Assembly (NCBI RefSeq): GCF_003589595.1
Contig: NW_020654080.1
Span: forward strand, 10,815,698 to 10,879,697
Source of the DNA: Hyposmocoma kahamanoa
Lineage: Eukaryota > Arthropoda > Insecta > Lepidoptera > Cosmopterigidae
Reading direction: 5' to 3'
DNA: 64,000 nucleotides
The notes under the pieces were generated by a model. That model did not search any database. It was not told the origin of the DNA and saw nothing but the letters and a program-made list of their open reading frames with translations. Positions within the stretch are counted from its first letter, which is position 1; every line of letters starts with the position of its first letter. The translations under genes were made by a program, and so were the position numbers. Shown piece by piece: positions 23,431 to 36,262 of this stretch.

Positions 23431-26400
23431 ATTACACAAACCGAAAATTCCATAGCCATCCAAATCAAATAATTTAGACAAAATTAACGCAAAATTTTGG
23501 GGATAACAAACTGGAAATATTATTTAGTAAACAGTTCAATGCAATGCGATAAAGATAGGAGCATTATAAATTATTCCCAAGTTTGTATTCATAAGAAAAT
23601 TCCAATTCATATCAATTCAAAAGTAACTTGAATCAAGTGTGATTCGAGTTACTTTTACATATTTATTTTAGGTATTTTTAAAATAATTTTGATAGGTTTC
23701 AAAAGAAGCAAATTATTGTTTATAAATATACTTCGAGTATCGAAGTATTGTTTGTAAGACATATTGTTTTTAATTTTATTTGTTGCAGTGTAATTTACAT
23801 AACAAATGAAATAATATGGAAATCAAAGATGATAAAGAGGTGTATAGAATAAAAACCGAGGTGCAGTACTTACATAAATATTTACTGAATTTAAATAATT
23901 CAATTCCATTTAACTTAAAAATAAACCAACAAATAAGTCAATATATTTCCATATACAAATGTAAATTGGTATCCAGATCTGACAGATTATTTTTATGAAT
24001 TTGGTTTTTCTTTGTGAATTATGTAGTTGCGATTACTTAATTGTAATTCACATGAAATAAGAACTAAAATATTAATTAATTTATTTGAGGCACACCAGTA
24101 AATATTTGTTTCCGCGTTAAAAACACTGATTCAAATTTTATTAAAATTCAATATATATATATAATTTCGTTTTGGTCTGAAGAAGTATGTTGAGAGTAAC
24201 GTAGTTTCATTTTTGATATATTAATGAACTACAAACATCTATTTTTAATTAAAAAAGACTTACTTAATTAAAAAGAGGCAAGAATATTATAATTATACCA
24301 AATAAGTTTATTATAAAAAATTATATAAAAATATGTTTAGCCATCCAACAGAACTATTGATGCACATTTAAAAGTACATCCCCATATACGCACAATTTAT
24401 TTCAATAAAAATACAATAACAAAACTTAAAAATATCTTTTTTTTTACTATTTCTAGTCGGTGATATGTCAGCTGAAAGAAATTATACTAAAAGTAGGTGT
24501 TAATTCAATATAATTATTAAGTATTACTTCAAACTGTAAACCTATACCGAAAAACAAAATACTCCAGATGAGTATTATATAAATATCCCACAAATTATAA
24601 TTAATCAAATTTCTGTCGTGACCATGGGACCTCTAAAGGGCCCGTAACGTTCGATTGTTTGAAAAAATAAAATAAAAATAAATATAGATAAGTGATTTAG
24701 ATCCTCCTAGAAAAAATAGTTTCATTTCCAATCGCGAAAACTTAAGAACTCAATTTTTTTAAATATTTATTTTGCATGATACTTAATGTGAAAATCGTAA
24801 AAAATATTAATTTTAAAATATTTTTTAGTTTTAATAAATATATTTGATACTTATGAATTTTATAACTTAAGCCAGGAATATCAAATGGAAAGAGACATAC
24901 ATGAATACTTTAAAATACAACGTTATTTAATTCATTGTAATAATATTGTTCGGCTTTTATATTTCAACATATACTAAATAAAATTAATTCATAAAAAATT
25001 TTAATTTAAAAACATTGTTACGTTACATATTTATTTATATGTAATTCTAAAGAAACAATTGAAAAATTCCTCAGAAATGCCGTGGTAGAAAACTGCTATA
25101 TTTATTAAGTTATCCAATTAAAAAATGTGTATATATTTTTATTTCTTTAAAACATCTATCCAAATAATGGAAAATGAAAAATAAATAAAAAATGTTAATC
25201 TTCGATTGCTGAAATAACAATTCTGTATGTAACACGTTACTTTAAAAGTTTTGGAAACCTCGTAAAAAAACCTTAAAATATTGGGATTTTGTCAATTTAA
25301 AAATATAATTTTTATATAAGATGTTTCAAATATAGTTACTAATCACATATAATATATAAAAGTATTTTAAATTGCTTTATTTTTATAAATATTTAATACT
25401 TATTGAAAAATAATGTTAATGCGAAAAGGCCCAATCATGGTGCTTCAAATATGGCTACAAACATTAATTTTTTTTCCAAATCGTTATTTTTTTCGTCAAT
25501 ATCCCGTAGGCGCTAAGTCAAACTGAGGGTAGATGCGTAAAAAGTACGTAAAAAGTGCGTGTCCGTGTTGCCACACGCTGCGGTCGCTGTGCGCTTAGGT
25601 TGGCACTACTTGTGCAGGCGCGCGCTTTTATGGTAGTGTTCAATGTACTCAACTTCTTATTTGTATTTATAATATCGATTATTTTTTATTTTAATCATTT
25701 ATGTTATGACGTAAAATTTTTTAAACGATTATAAAATTAGAAAAAAATATTGAATTGAATTTAAGAATTAATTTTACAAATATTATAAAATTTTATTTCA
25801 TAATTATTTCAATAAATCATTATAATTGTCATTTGTAATGAATTACTGTACAAATTCGAAAATATTTTTTTTAAATATTTTAGCTTACTTTGATTTCAGC
25901 TATTAATGTAGTTTAGATTGCTTCAGAGGTAATAAAAAAATATTCTTATACAAATTTAGTTTTTTTCATATGCGCAAATAATATATTTTAAGAATACCAT
26001 AAAGGTCTTGTTTTAATTTTGAATATTAAAGTAATTATTTGATGACAGTATGCCAATAGTCCTTTGAAATGTCATTGTGGTAGACTTAGTCGAGTAGAAG
26101 TTATTTTATTAGTAATAAGCAGTCATACTTATAAAATATATTTAAAAAAAGATTCACAACAACTGTAGTAGGCAAGTATTATATAAAATCATATTTAAAA
26201 AAATCACAATAGTTTGAAAATACTTGTTGTCAATTAGTTTATCTAAATGAAAACATTTATTTCTAAACTCGCGCTGTAATAAAAGAAAAAAAAATTAAAG
26301 AAGGTGTTCCATTAAAAATAATATCATCACGTTTTGTTTGATAGGACGAAATGTTCCCAAACCGAATGTGGGGCGTGTAAATCGCGCTGGAATCCGGAGC

Positions 26401-27207
26401 GTTATCGCTAGTAGGGCTGCGCCTGCGACTATCTAATCTTAGTCTCCCACTTAGTTCCTAGATAAAGTACGACGCTTTTCAAAACAAATTTCTACTATTC
26501 AATCGCTGCGCAGCTGAGTATAGTGGCGCCACCTAAATGTTTGCTATTAAAACATTCCTAATATCAATGTGAGCTTTTATAATTCCACCATAAAAAACGC
26601 TTTGCAATATTACAAATAAAAATATAGTAACAATAATAAATATTTTTGTCATAATTCTTGATAATTATGTTAACAATTTTTTGCCGATAAGGTCTTTTTC
26701 AGTAATTTTTAAAACCATTCTAAACCATGGACTTTTCGTTTGTTCCTCTTTTTTATTGCTCTTCATGTAAATGACTTGCGGATTTTTGTTTTCTAACTGT
26801 GGCGTTAGCGCTAAAAGTAACGTATGTACCTATACTGCATGTGGAAATCAATATCGTCATTTAAAGAAAAAAGTCAACTTCGTGAAATGAACTTTGATGT
26901 TTCTGAAAATAAGTTTAAATTTTGAAAAAGCGAAAATTCGCTTAGTAACTGTATATTGTACACAAGCATCGAAAACTAAATGTATTTTTATTATAATTAA
27001 AAGTGAACAAAATTTTATGGTCAGTTGTGAAAAAACAATTAAAATTCGTCGAAAGATAAAATAGTTACAGTCGAATGACTGTTTCTGAATAGAAATCAGG
27101 AGTCAGAAAGAAATAGCTTATACATGCTTGTGACGTCACACTCGCAGTGCGCCATACAAGCTGTACACTATGTAATGTTTTGCTAAAATGAGAGGGACAA
27201 TAATGGG
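23431..27207. other. very AT-rich 3.8 kb block
   Basis: The sequence changes abruptly from GC-rich to strongly AT-rich at about 23.43 kb. No gene or known transposon is seen. Small GC-richer patches lie at about 25505-25640 (with a tandem cgtaaaaagt repeat) and 26340-26545. A CRE palindrome TGACGTCA lies at 27131-27138 near the right end. Confidence 0.45.
23619..23656. repeat. 17 bp inverted repeat (hairpin)
   Basis: Arms 23619-23635 and 23640-23656 pair with one mismatch around a 4 nt loop (agtg). The arm reads aaaagtaacttgaatca. Its function is unknown. Confidence 0.85.
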
Positions 27208-27350
27208 CCTCACCATGAACTCTTATTATAGTTCACTATAGGTTCGTAACGACAAAAAAGCGGGATGGTCATATACACTTCATGTAGCGCTGTCTCACAA
27301 CGATTCATTTTAGGTCCCAAACTGAATCGTAATAAGAGTTCATGGTAAGG
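27208..27350. mobile_element. MITE-like foldback, about 143 bp
   Basis: Terminal arms of 28 nt (27208-27235 and 27323-27350) are inverted repeats with 24 matches, built around ccatgaactcttatta. The interior is non-coding. The size and structure fit a miniature inverted-repeat element. I found no convincing target duplication, so the superfamily is undetermined. Confidence 0.65.
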
Positions 27351-27490
27351 CGTCTCACTTAAAATATCGAAAAACGAATTTCAGGTAAATTTTCAGCATG
27401 TATATGTAAGACGATTATAGCAATAGAAAAGTTTGAATAAGATACTTTATTTAATAGTCATTTGCAAAAAAATACTCGTCTTTAAAGGTT

Positions 27491-27755
27491 TTTAGTAGCA
27501 GTAGAACTCCTTGTGTATTGCCACCTTACCTATTTCTGCCGCCAACCAGTAATGTGCATTTCGGTTTTGAAGGGTAAGGGGTGCTGGTGAAATCACAGGC
27601 ACATGGGAACTTGTCAACTTATCTCTCGCCTATCTAAGATCATCTATCTTTGTGATTTAAAGCTCTGAGTGGCACTACAACTGTTATGGATAAGCGTGTC
27701 GCTTACCACCAGGCGCACGACCTGGTCGTCCTGTCACTTGGTATCATTAAAAAAG
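27491..27755 (+). repeat. family A interspersed repeat, copy 3
   Basis: Runs from tttagtagcagtagaactcc to gtcacttggtatcattaaaaa with all the central family blocks. A short deletion removes part of the 5' region (after ccttgtg). It marks the right boundary of the repeat-free block. Confidence 0.85.
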
Positions 27756-29390
27756 TTTTCTTTTCTTTTGCTATGGAAAATGTCCAGGAAGCCGACAAAC
27801 CAATATTTACTCATCACAATCCATGGATGGTCCATTCTGTAATAGCATCTAGATTGTATATCAATATATCTTTAGTTGCAATATAAATTCTATTGACCAT
27901 TTCGCTGACATATTAGAAAATACGAGACTCTCTGTAAATTGCTCACAAATAAAAAAAATCATTGTTACGTTAGCACTTATAATATTTATTTGAAATTATT
28001 TTAAACTGTAGTGATACATTTGGGAATAATTTTCAAAATCATATTTACAGGGGTTTAAAAAGCACGTTTTGATATTTTAGCTGGAAGATCAAATCAGTGT
28101 TACCAGTTTTTGCTTATAAAGTTACCAAATTGTTATTTAAAAATATTACCCAACCATTATAAATTACTGTCGTTTTGCTTTACTTGTTTATTGACGTTAA
28201 AATAATTTTTACCTTTTTTAGAACAACTTTAATTACGGATATATTTATGATAATGTACTATTATGATCTGATTTTTTCACACTAACATTCACATTAAATA
28301 CAGGGAATGTCCTAGTATGCTGCCAATTAATGGGTGTGAAGGCATATTGTTGTTATTTTTTATCGCAACTCGTACATGTTGTAATAACGTTGAATATTAC
28401 AGTAATTATCTACGTATTAATAATAATTATTTCAACGTATTCTATTTCAATAGCATCTATCATCCCATAGAAAAAACATAAAACATACATGATTTCGGTT
28501 GCGCCCACTGGTTTCAAATAAATGCCAAGAAATTTAAACAATCGTCTAGCAATGCAACGATAATAAGTGGGTACATTCGTGGGCAATAGTTGTCGGCTGG
28601 TAAAAGTTTAAATACTCTACTTATTTGGGGTCTTTGACTTCAAAGTGTGCGGTGCCCTTCTTCATAAATGAGCTCATTTTAATTATGCATTGAATAAATT
28701 AAATAATATGGATCCTCATGTTTGGGAGCAGAACGAACTTTATTATATTACTTTGATGAAGTGAGCAACACTTTAATCTTCTTGGACTGTAATTACAATT
28801 ACAACCCTAAGGTATTTTTTATAATTTTTTATCGCCTTTTCTCTGTAGTCATTATGTCGCAGTACCTAAATCTTAACTAAAAATGTATATCTAAATCTTA
28901 AATAGGCACCATAAAATGGCGTCTCCAATATGGCGGATCGTATCGTTTTAAGAAAACCGCGTCGTTCAGTGCTTATGATAAAACAAAATAAAGTCTTTAT
29001 TTGCTCTAGGTTCATAAAACACTGTAGCAGCAAGAAATGTTGCTTAATATTATTTAAACAATAATATTAATAAATATTTGAAAGTTCAGAAAGATTGACA
29101 TTTAATTTTATAACAGGTATTGAGTAATTAAATACAATCAGGTGAATTCCTCGTATTGAGATATATTGCTATCAGACACTTTCATCGTTGTAATACGGAA
29201 CTTTCTATGGTTTTCTAGGTGTTATGTATCTGTAATTCGCGACTTTTTACGAGAGTAATTCATGTTATACGTAAAATCGTTGAAGCTGTTTATTGAGCTA
29301 ACGTCTTCGCAGAGATTCTTAGACTTGTTATATATTAAAAGACGATACTTGCATAAAAATATTAGGATGAAGTGTGCCTAGCCTACCCAA
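27756..29390. other. AT-rich stretch, no gene seen
   Basis: No coding or repeat signature recognised. The open frame beginning inside family A copy 3 and running to 27886 is a chance frame. Confidence 0.4.
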
Positions 29391-30020
29391 GGTAGCGAGT
29401 AGACGGCGCGGGCGCGGCTGCACTCGTCTTCTCTCAGCCGTGACGTCCGGACTCCGCCGGGGTCAGCGAACGCAGGGCGATTGCTTTCTTGCCGGCTCTG
29501 CCCGACAAACGACCCTCTGAGATGTCATTCACGCGCTCTGCCTCTCCGACACTTCCTTCCCTCGTCCTAAACTCAACTAATAGATTCATAGTCGTTCGTC
29601 TCAGTACTCTACTGGTTATATTCGTGTTAATTTCAGTTTTATACAATTTAAAAACTTAAAATTACTCACACTTAGTCTGTAGCACATGGTTGAGAAGATG
29701 GTATCCGTTCCGTTGACAAGTCTCCTACCTACCGATAACTTTACTAACGATAAAGATAACGATAACGTTATTGGTTCAAAATCACAAATTACATTAAGTA
29801 TTCATAATCACAAATAACACTACCCTCACTCAAAGGACATCTCGATTTAATAATGCTTGCGTCGATAGCGGTCGCAAGCGCAGCCGTCGGCGCTAACAGA
29901 TTGATCGCGGTAATGTATCACACGTGTAGTCCGCGCTAGAGCGGCCCTTTTATTTGTAAACCGGCGCCGAGAGCCGCGCATTCCGAGCATGCCTCGAGCC
30001 CTCCGCCGCTACCCAACTGC
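29391..30020. promoter_or_regulatory. two GC-rich patches with GATA cluster between
   Basis: GC-rich patches lie at about 29400-29560 and 29850-30015. Between them four GATAA sites fall within 32 bp (29734-29738, 29749-29753, 29755-29759, 29761-29765). The right patch contains GCATTCC near 29980. A minus-strand frame of 70 codons (29434-29646) has no domain. A regulatory role is inferred from homotypic clustering. Confidence 0.4.
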
Positions 30021-30344
30021 GAGCTTTCTGCACAATATTATACACCCACACTTCGCTATACAATACCTATATCAGTACCCTCTTTCATTTTTACTCTTAA
30101 TACAACGAGCAATGTAACGAGCTCTTTTCTGTCTGATCGCTATGCAGGTGATGCATACGCTGAACTGTAATAAAGGCAATGCCACTGTAACTGCGAGTGT
30201 CAAATGTACCGATATTGTTGAGAAGATCTCGTCAAATTCCTCAACCGCTTTTGGAATTGTAAATAGTTTTGTTTTACTTTAAACTCTTTGAACTATTGTA
30301 AAAGCGACCATACAGAAGTACTATGATATATATTTTTTTATTTA
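30021..30344. other. unassigned spacer
   Basis: No gene or repeat recognised. Confidence 0.4.
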
Positions 30345-31410
30345 TAAAGAGTAGAGAGCCTCAGTGGCGAGGCTCTGGCCGTGTCACTAGATATCTTGAA
30401 GGCGTTTTACAGAGTTTGGCACGCAAGTCCGCTTAGGAAGCTTCCAGCTTACGGCATCCCTGCTGACTTTTGTACCTGGATATCAGATTTCTTTGACTAA
30501 CAGTACATCAGAGTTGTCACTGAAGGCAGCTCATCTGATTTGATGGCTATCGAAGCCGAAGTTCCTCAGGGGTCACATCAATAACCTGCTAGTCCCATGT
30601 ATTGTTGAATATGCAGATGACAGCACTGTTAAGATATTGTCCAGCGCAAAAGACAGCAGGGTAGTTACCCGTTCGTTGAGAGAGGCAATGGTGCCAATGG
30701 AGCCAACGAACTTGACTTTAATTCTCGTCGCTCAGTGAGGAGATGATAATCTGGTCGATTTTAACGTCACCAAAACGCAGGCCTGTCTGTTTTCCGCTAA
30801 AAGGAGTCAATTTCATCTGACTTCCACTTTTCAGGGTATATCTGTCTCTCTTACCGACAGCTTGCAGCTCATTGACATAATATTGATTGCAGACCTTAAC
30901 TTTGGCGCTAATATTGAATGTAAAGCACGAGTTACAGCCAAGAAGCTGGGTCCTTAATTAGGTTAACCGATATTTCACGCCTTGACAGCTCGTAACTTTG
31001 TATAAATCACAAGTCCGATCTTGCTTGGAGTCTCGAATCTTCATACTTTAACCTACAGACGCAAAGTTGCCTGTCTGTCGGTTTTCTACAGAATATATTT
31101 CGGTGAGTGCGCTCATGAGCTCCATCAGCTCATCCCGCACGCTTCTTTTACGGCGGGATATCATCCTTACTTGGTCGATATTCCCTTCAGGCGTACCAAG
31201 CGCTTTCAGCATCTTTTATTATGCGCACAATCCAGGAATGGAATTCATTGCCTGTGTCTGTTTCCGAGCACGTATGTGCCCGAACCCGAGTATCTTTAAG
31301 GTGCGACTGAATAGGCATCTTCTGGGCGAACTCGTTCCATCGTAGATCCTATCTTTACTCCAAAGCTAGGTACTGGTCAAGAGCAAATCCATTTATTTAA
31401 TAAAAATGAA
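30345..31410 (+). pseudogene. BS/jockey-like LINE reverse transcriptase, decayed
   Basis: Translation with frame breaks gives GEALAVSLDILKAFYRVWHA (the palm motif, usually ..DISKAFDRVWH), VPQGS, INNLL, EYADDSTVK with an intact YADD box (about 30610), then FNVTKTQACLFSAKRS-like and VFYRIYFGECAHELHQLIP. It continues with DIPFRRTKRFQ and ends in FKVRLNRHLLGELVPS near 31345, followed by an AATAAA-containing tail. This is the order of BS-type jockey elements. A deletion removes the segment between VPQGS and INNLL, and one palm aspartate is tyrosine. Endonuclease and ORF1 are absent. A related C-terminus lies at 55590-55905. Confidence 0.88.
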
Positions 31411-31567
31411 ATGCGCAATAAAATATAGACCAACATCTAAAAAAATCTTGCCAATGTTTTAAAAGTTTATTAACTATAGGTACAGTATTGATGTCCCATT
31501 GCAAGTCAGGAAAAATATAATCATTCTTAAGGTTCCAATAATCAGTAACATTTGTTAACCCGCATAT
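31411..31567. other. short spacer
   Basis: AT-rich sequence between the LINE tail and family A copy 4, with nothing recognised. Confidence 0.4.
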
Positions 31568-31760
31568 ATGGTGAAATTACAGGCACATGGAACTTGTCAA
31601 CTTATGTCTCAGGGTGACGGGCGCAATGGTAGTGCCCCTTAATCTTTGCGATTTAAAGCTTTGAGTGGCACTGCAACTGTTATGGACAGGCGTGTAGCTT
31701 ACTATCAGTCGCACGACTTATCCGTCCCGTCACTTGACATTATAAAAATATATATATAAA
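31568..31760 (+). repeat. family A interspersed repeat, copy 4 (5' truncated)
   Basis: Starts at ggtgaaattacaggcacatgg and runs to the cccgtcacttgacattataaa end followed by a (ta)n tail. The 5' third is missing, which is the usual pattern for incompletely reverse-transcribed copies. Confidence 0.85.
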
Positions 31761-34700
31761 ACTACAACAAATAAGTATATTTGCTGATTTATGAAGGTAC
31801 TTGTAAAAGGATTTGCTTAACGGATGTTAGAAAACAATTTTGCGTTATAATAATCTGTAACAAAAAAAAGTAGTAACAACAAATATTCGAGTATTAATAA
31901 CATGACATTTGGGTCGTTTTACTTAAATAATATGGCATATAATAATAGTGTTTATTAGTGATCTCAAAACATGTCCAGTTGGTAGCACAGACGACAAAAG
32001 TCAAGTCCACGTCCACCTGTTCCGTTAAGGGCTTTCAACTGGTTAAAACGCAAATAAGGCTAAACGGTTGCTATTGGTAATGAGGTGTACCGAAGTACAG
32101 GCCCTGCATTCCGATGAATGGTGAGCGGCGCCGCGGGGAAAGCGCGCGGGCGCGGGCCGCTACGTGCACGCATGCCTGCGCGTGCGCCTACGATACTAAG
32201 AGCCACTACAACTAATTCTAACATGTGTCTTCTTCACTTCAATTTTGGATTCACTTAACAATGAAATACGTAGTTATGCAGATGACCTTTACGTGATAGT
32301 ACTTAAATAAATATAGTATGAATTAGTTATTGAACACTGCATTTACAATAACTCATGTTTGGTAGTGATCAAGGTAGTGACCTGACCTTGTTGTTGAGGC
32401 CAAAAATGCACAAAACAAAACCGATAATGCAACATCGAGTAAACATAAGTGCAATGGTTTAGGAACGCCACGTAGTAAAATTTGGAAATCACGTAACAGT
32501 TAAAATTTCATTCACAATCTCACTTGATGTTAAACGGTGATAAGGGATAAATATACAAAATTGGCTTGCACTATCAATGTTTGTTCTTTTCCTGCGTAAA
32601 CAATGATATTCACACAAGGGTCACCGCATTCGTAATGGTAAAAATAAACTTTGTAATTTTCCGTACTTGGTACATGGGTAAGCAATTTAGCTAATTATTT
32701 CCAAGAATCCTTTGTTTGTTTCCCATAGTAAATGAGGAGCTTAAAATGTTAATTTACATGTGTAGTGAAAAGCATTCAAGCGAAAAAGGTTGAATAATTT
32801 CAGTTCTTAAATATTCAACTTCATGTCTAACATCAGTATTGTGAAGCGGTACCTACATGTAAAATTATATAATACAAACAACAGTTTGGAGCATTTGAAT
32901 TTGCCATGTGCAAACGTTTAGCAATTTTTCGCCATTATCGTTTTCAGCAGCCTCTATATGTGTTGGTGATATTATAAGCACCTAGAGTGCAGTGTTACTG
33001 CAGCGAGTGCATTTGTCTGCCTAGAACCAGATAAGACGAATTCTTATCTAAAATAATTGATGCTAGCTGACGAAGGGACCAAGGGTTATTAGAAAGCAAA
33101 ACGAGCAAGAAAATAGGCAGTAAGTATGTAACAAACGAATTACAGGATCTTTCAAAATCTAACAAGCAGTTTACATGCGAGTAAATCCCTGATCTCTATT
33201 TAGTCTCCTCGTATATTTATCATCTTGACAGCCTTTAGATCTAAATTCAATTATCAAACTCATCTATCTAAAATTTACTCACTTTTTGAAAACAAGTAAC
33301 TCATCAACAATCAACCAAAAGAGTTACGCTATTTGTGTTATCTATGATCATAGTAAGATCACTATTTGTGTTATCTATGTCATAGAATTTTGTACTATCC
33401 ATATTGATTATTTCCCTGCACAAAGAGTGATGTTCGTAATAGCAGCTTATCAATCAGCATGTATGAATTGTTTTGTGCTAGGATGTACGCGAAGCACAGG
33501 TATCGAAAAGCGGGCAATACATGGGCATATTTTGATCAATCGTTAAGAATTCGATTCATTTCCGTAGTTCAGTAAGCAGCTCTGATGAATCAAATAATGT
33601 AGGAATGTTATTAAGTTAATCAACCTGTTTCTTGAATGGGAGTAATGGCAACAAGTGTGATAGTCAGTCGTCAGTCGTTAGCGGTGGTCGAAGGCAATTG
33701 ATGTAGTGCCAGAGTTTACCGGAATGTTAATTATTATGGACTCGTTGCACTGTCGCAAATGACTCATAGAACTTCTACTATCGAGAACACATCGAGGAAT
33801 GCGGATGCTTCCGACTATTAACAAGTGTGTGATCAATTCGATCTCCATCAGATTGTGTCAATAGCTACTCTAATGAGTGGTTTCATTATTATTCCGTTGC
33901 CTACAGCATCTTTTTAGTAATTTGTATTGTCATCTGAATGAAATTTTTATTAAAAAAACTTTATGAAAAATCATCAGTCGAATATTAAAGTTTGATAAAT
34001 CTTGTTACAGTCTACTAAACATTGACATATTGCATCTAAACAGAGGTGTGTATGTTAGATTATGAAGAGTAAACAATTGATATGAAAGGAATGGGATTCA
34101 TAGTTAAAATGGGAGCCGGTGCCAAGTGTGAAGAAAGTTCACTTGTCATATCAATGTATAAACAGCAATTACAGGTATAAAGATATATTGTATATTATCT
34201 CTAACGGCGGAGCATTGAACCGATGAATCTGATATTTCACAGCGCTCTAGACGTATTATGAAGATATTCATAACACTTATTCAAAATCAAAACAAGTCCA
34301 AAAATTTTCACGAGACTTGTTTAAACCCAGATGGGTAATTAATTAAAAGGATATATAGCACTAAATCGCAAAATAACAATTTCTCGTGATGACGTGTATG
34401 GTAATTTTTCAGTTGTTGAAAAAAAGAAATTGGACGTAAGAGTATGGGGAGATAAATTAAATTATAATGGTATCTTCCAAAATGTGAATCAGTGTAAAAT
34501 GCGAGGTAATGCGAGTGTAGCGAAGTAGCAGTTTGCATGCGGCACGAGCGCGGGCGTGAGCACGGGCGGCTGGAGCTGCGCGTGCGCGCGGCAGGTGCGC
34601 CCGCGCAGCCGGCAGTTTGTTGCCGCTGCGATCGCTCCTCGCCCGCCGTAATTACAGCTTATTTAGGGTTCCCTTAGAGATCCTTTACGGATTTTATTTA

Positions 34701-35267
34701 ACACGGACTTCTATAATCGATTTCGTTTAATTTTCACCGAGATCCCGGCATAAAAGCACTACGTAAAATAATGGTTGAGATGCGATTCCTTAAAGTTCCC
34801 CTATTCAGGTAGGTATAGTAGCTATTTTTTGTGATAGTGATACATTTTTGACAAATCATCCTAGTAAAGTTAAACCACACACTTCATAGAGCATCCGATT
34901 TAACCACTACCTTCATAAGCTAGAAAGCTCTATTAAGTTGTGTCAATATTTCATTATCGTATTATGTGCATTGAGGCCCGTACAGGCTGTTGTTTAGAGT
35001 GCATTCGCAGCAAAAGACGCAGCGATGATCTTGCGACGTCGTCGCGCGAACACTGCCCCAGGCGATTATTAATTAATTATTATTAGACGACAAGACAATA
35101 TCTTCATACTGCGTACGTACTTGATTAGACCCTTAATACGAGTCTGAAGGGAATTTATTGCGACTAAAAAAAGGCCATCCACGAATGGGATACCCTCGTC
35201 CTTATAAGACAGCAAACATCTGCTAAGACTTTGTAGTGGATATTTGAGTAAAAATGTGTAACCAATT
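31761..35267. other. 3.5 kb without gene or known repeat
   Basis: Mostly AT-rich. GC-rich patches lie at about 32100-32185 (with gcattccgatgaatgg at its left edge) and 34525-34650. An imperfect tandem repeat of ctatttgtgttatctatg occurs at 33329 and 33362. A smaller patch at 34970-35060 has tgcgacgtcgtcgcgcg. No domain is seen in the open frames (33286-33546, 34308-34538). Confidence 0.4.
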
Positions 35268-35469
35268 ATAATAATAACATAATAACGCACACACTTAACA
35301 TAGCCCCGCACTAGGGAAACCCTGGGTCGCGGGTGCCATGGACACACACACACCCAAACTCACGAGAGAAATAATGTAGGCCATACAAATATTTCTCCCG
35401 GTCCGGAAATCGAACCTGGTACCTCTGCGTGGCAGTCCGGCATGGTAACCGTTCGGCCACCGAGGTAGT
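35268..35469 (-). repeat. tRNA-derived SINE, copy 2
   Basis: Reverse complement of the unit at 558-783. B-box-like sequence lies at 35408-35416 and A-box-like at 35449-35459, with the (ATA)-rich tail at the low-coordinate end. An internal deletion shortens the region after the CA run. The minus-strand open frame over it (35069-35353) is chance. Confidence 0.88.
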
Positions 35470-35919
35470 TTATTAGAAGAGTTATTATTGAAGAATTATT
35501 AGATGGTGTTATGTAAAACTTGGACACCAATGAAGTGTTAGCACGGAACCGCCACTTTTCAAATATTGTTTGGACGATCGTCGTATGTAAATTTTTTCAA
35601 TGACGAGTGGTTTGGAACCCTCCCCGGTTTGGTAAATATTACTAATATTATATATTAATTTTGACAATAGTAAAGCGTTTCGATGAAGCTATGCGTTTTA
35701 ATAAATTGAAGTCAAATGACAAGGGGCCTTACTTAGTAGTCGTTTGCATTATACCGTAGTAACCACTCTGCTACAGCCAAAAAAGAATATTTATTTAATT
35801 TATGCAATGGGTAGTAGGTATACAAACTTAATAATATCTAAATTCGTCAGAAATTGTCAGTAGGCTTGTCAGAATAAAAAGCAAAGCATGTAAAGCATAA
35901 AGAATATAATGCTCCTAAC
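35470..35919. other. unassigned spacer
   Basis: AT-rich, with no gene or repeat recognised. Confidence 0.4.
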
Positions 35920-36262
35920 GGTATGGAGCAACGATACTCGATTGATAAGGCTAAGTCGGACGAAATTAGAACAGGGTTTGTGAGCATGGACCGTCAGCTG
36001 GCCCCGGCGACGGCGACGATAGCTTATCGCCCGAGGGACAGAGTCCGCTCATTCATAGCGCGTCCATTCATGCCAGCTACGCTGGCTACAGCATTCCAAA
36101 CCAACCTCTATGATAATACATCAAAAGTCTATAATTCTGTGTGGTTGCTTAGGGGTGACGGGGCGCGGGGCAATGTAGATTGGGGATATCACGGGGTCAG
36201 CGCGGATTGCAGGCGGCCGATAAACGCCGCCGATGGCGTACCACAAATCGAATCAACACAGT
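35920..36262. other. GC-richer island with 113-codon frame
   Basis: The plus-strand frame 35923-36264 starts at ATG and has balanced composition, but I recognise no domain, signal peptide or repeat in it. The segment contains attcatagcgcgtccattcatgcc-like paired attcat elements (near 36050-36070) and GCATTCC near 36090. I consider a conserved non-coding element at least as likely as a short exon. Confidence 0.25.
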
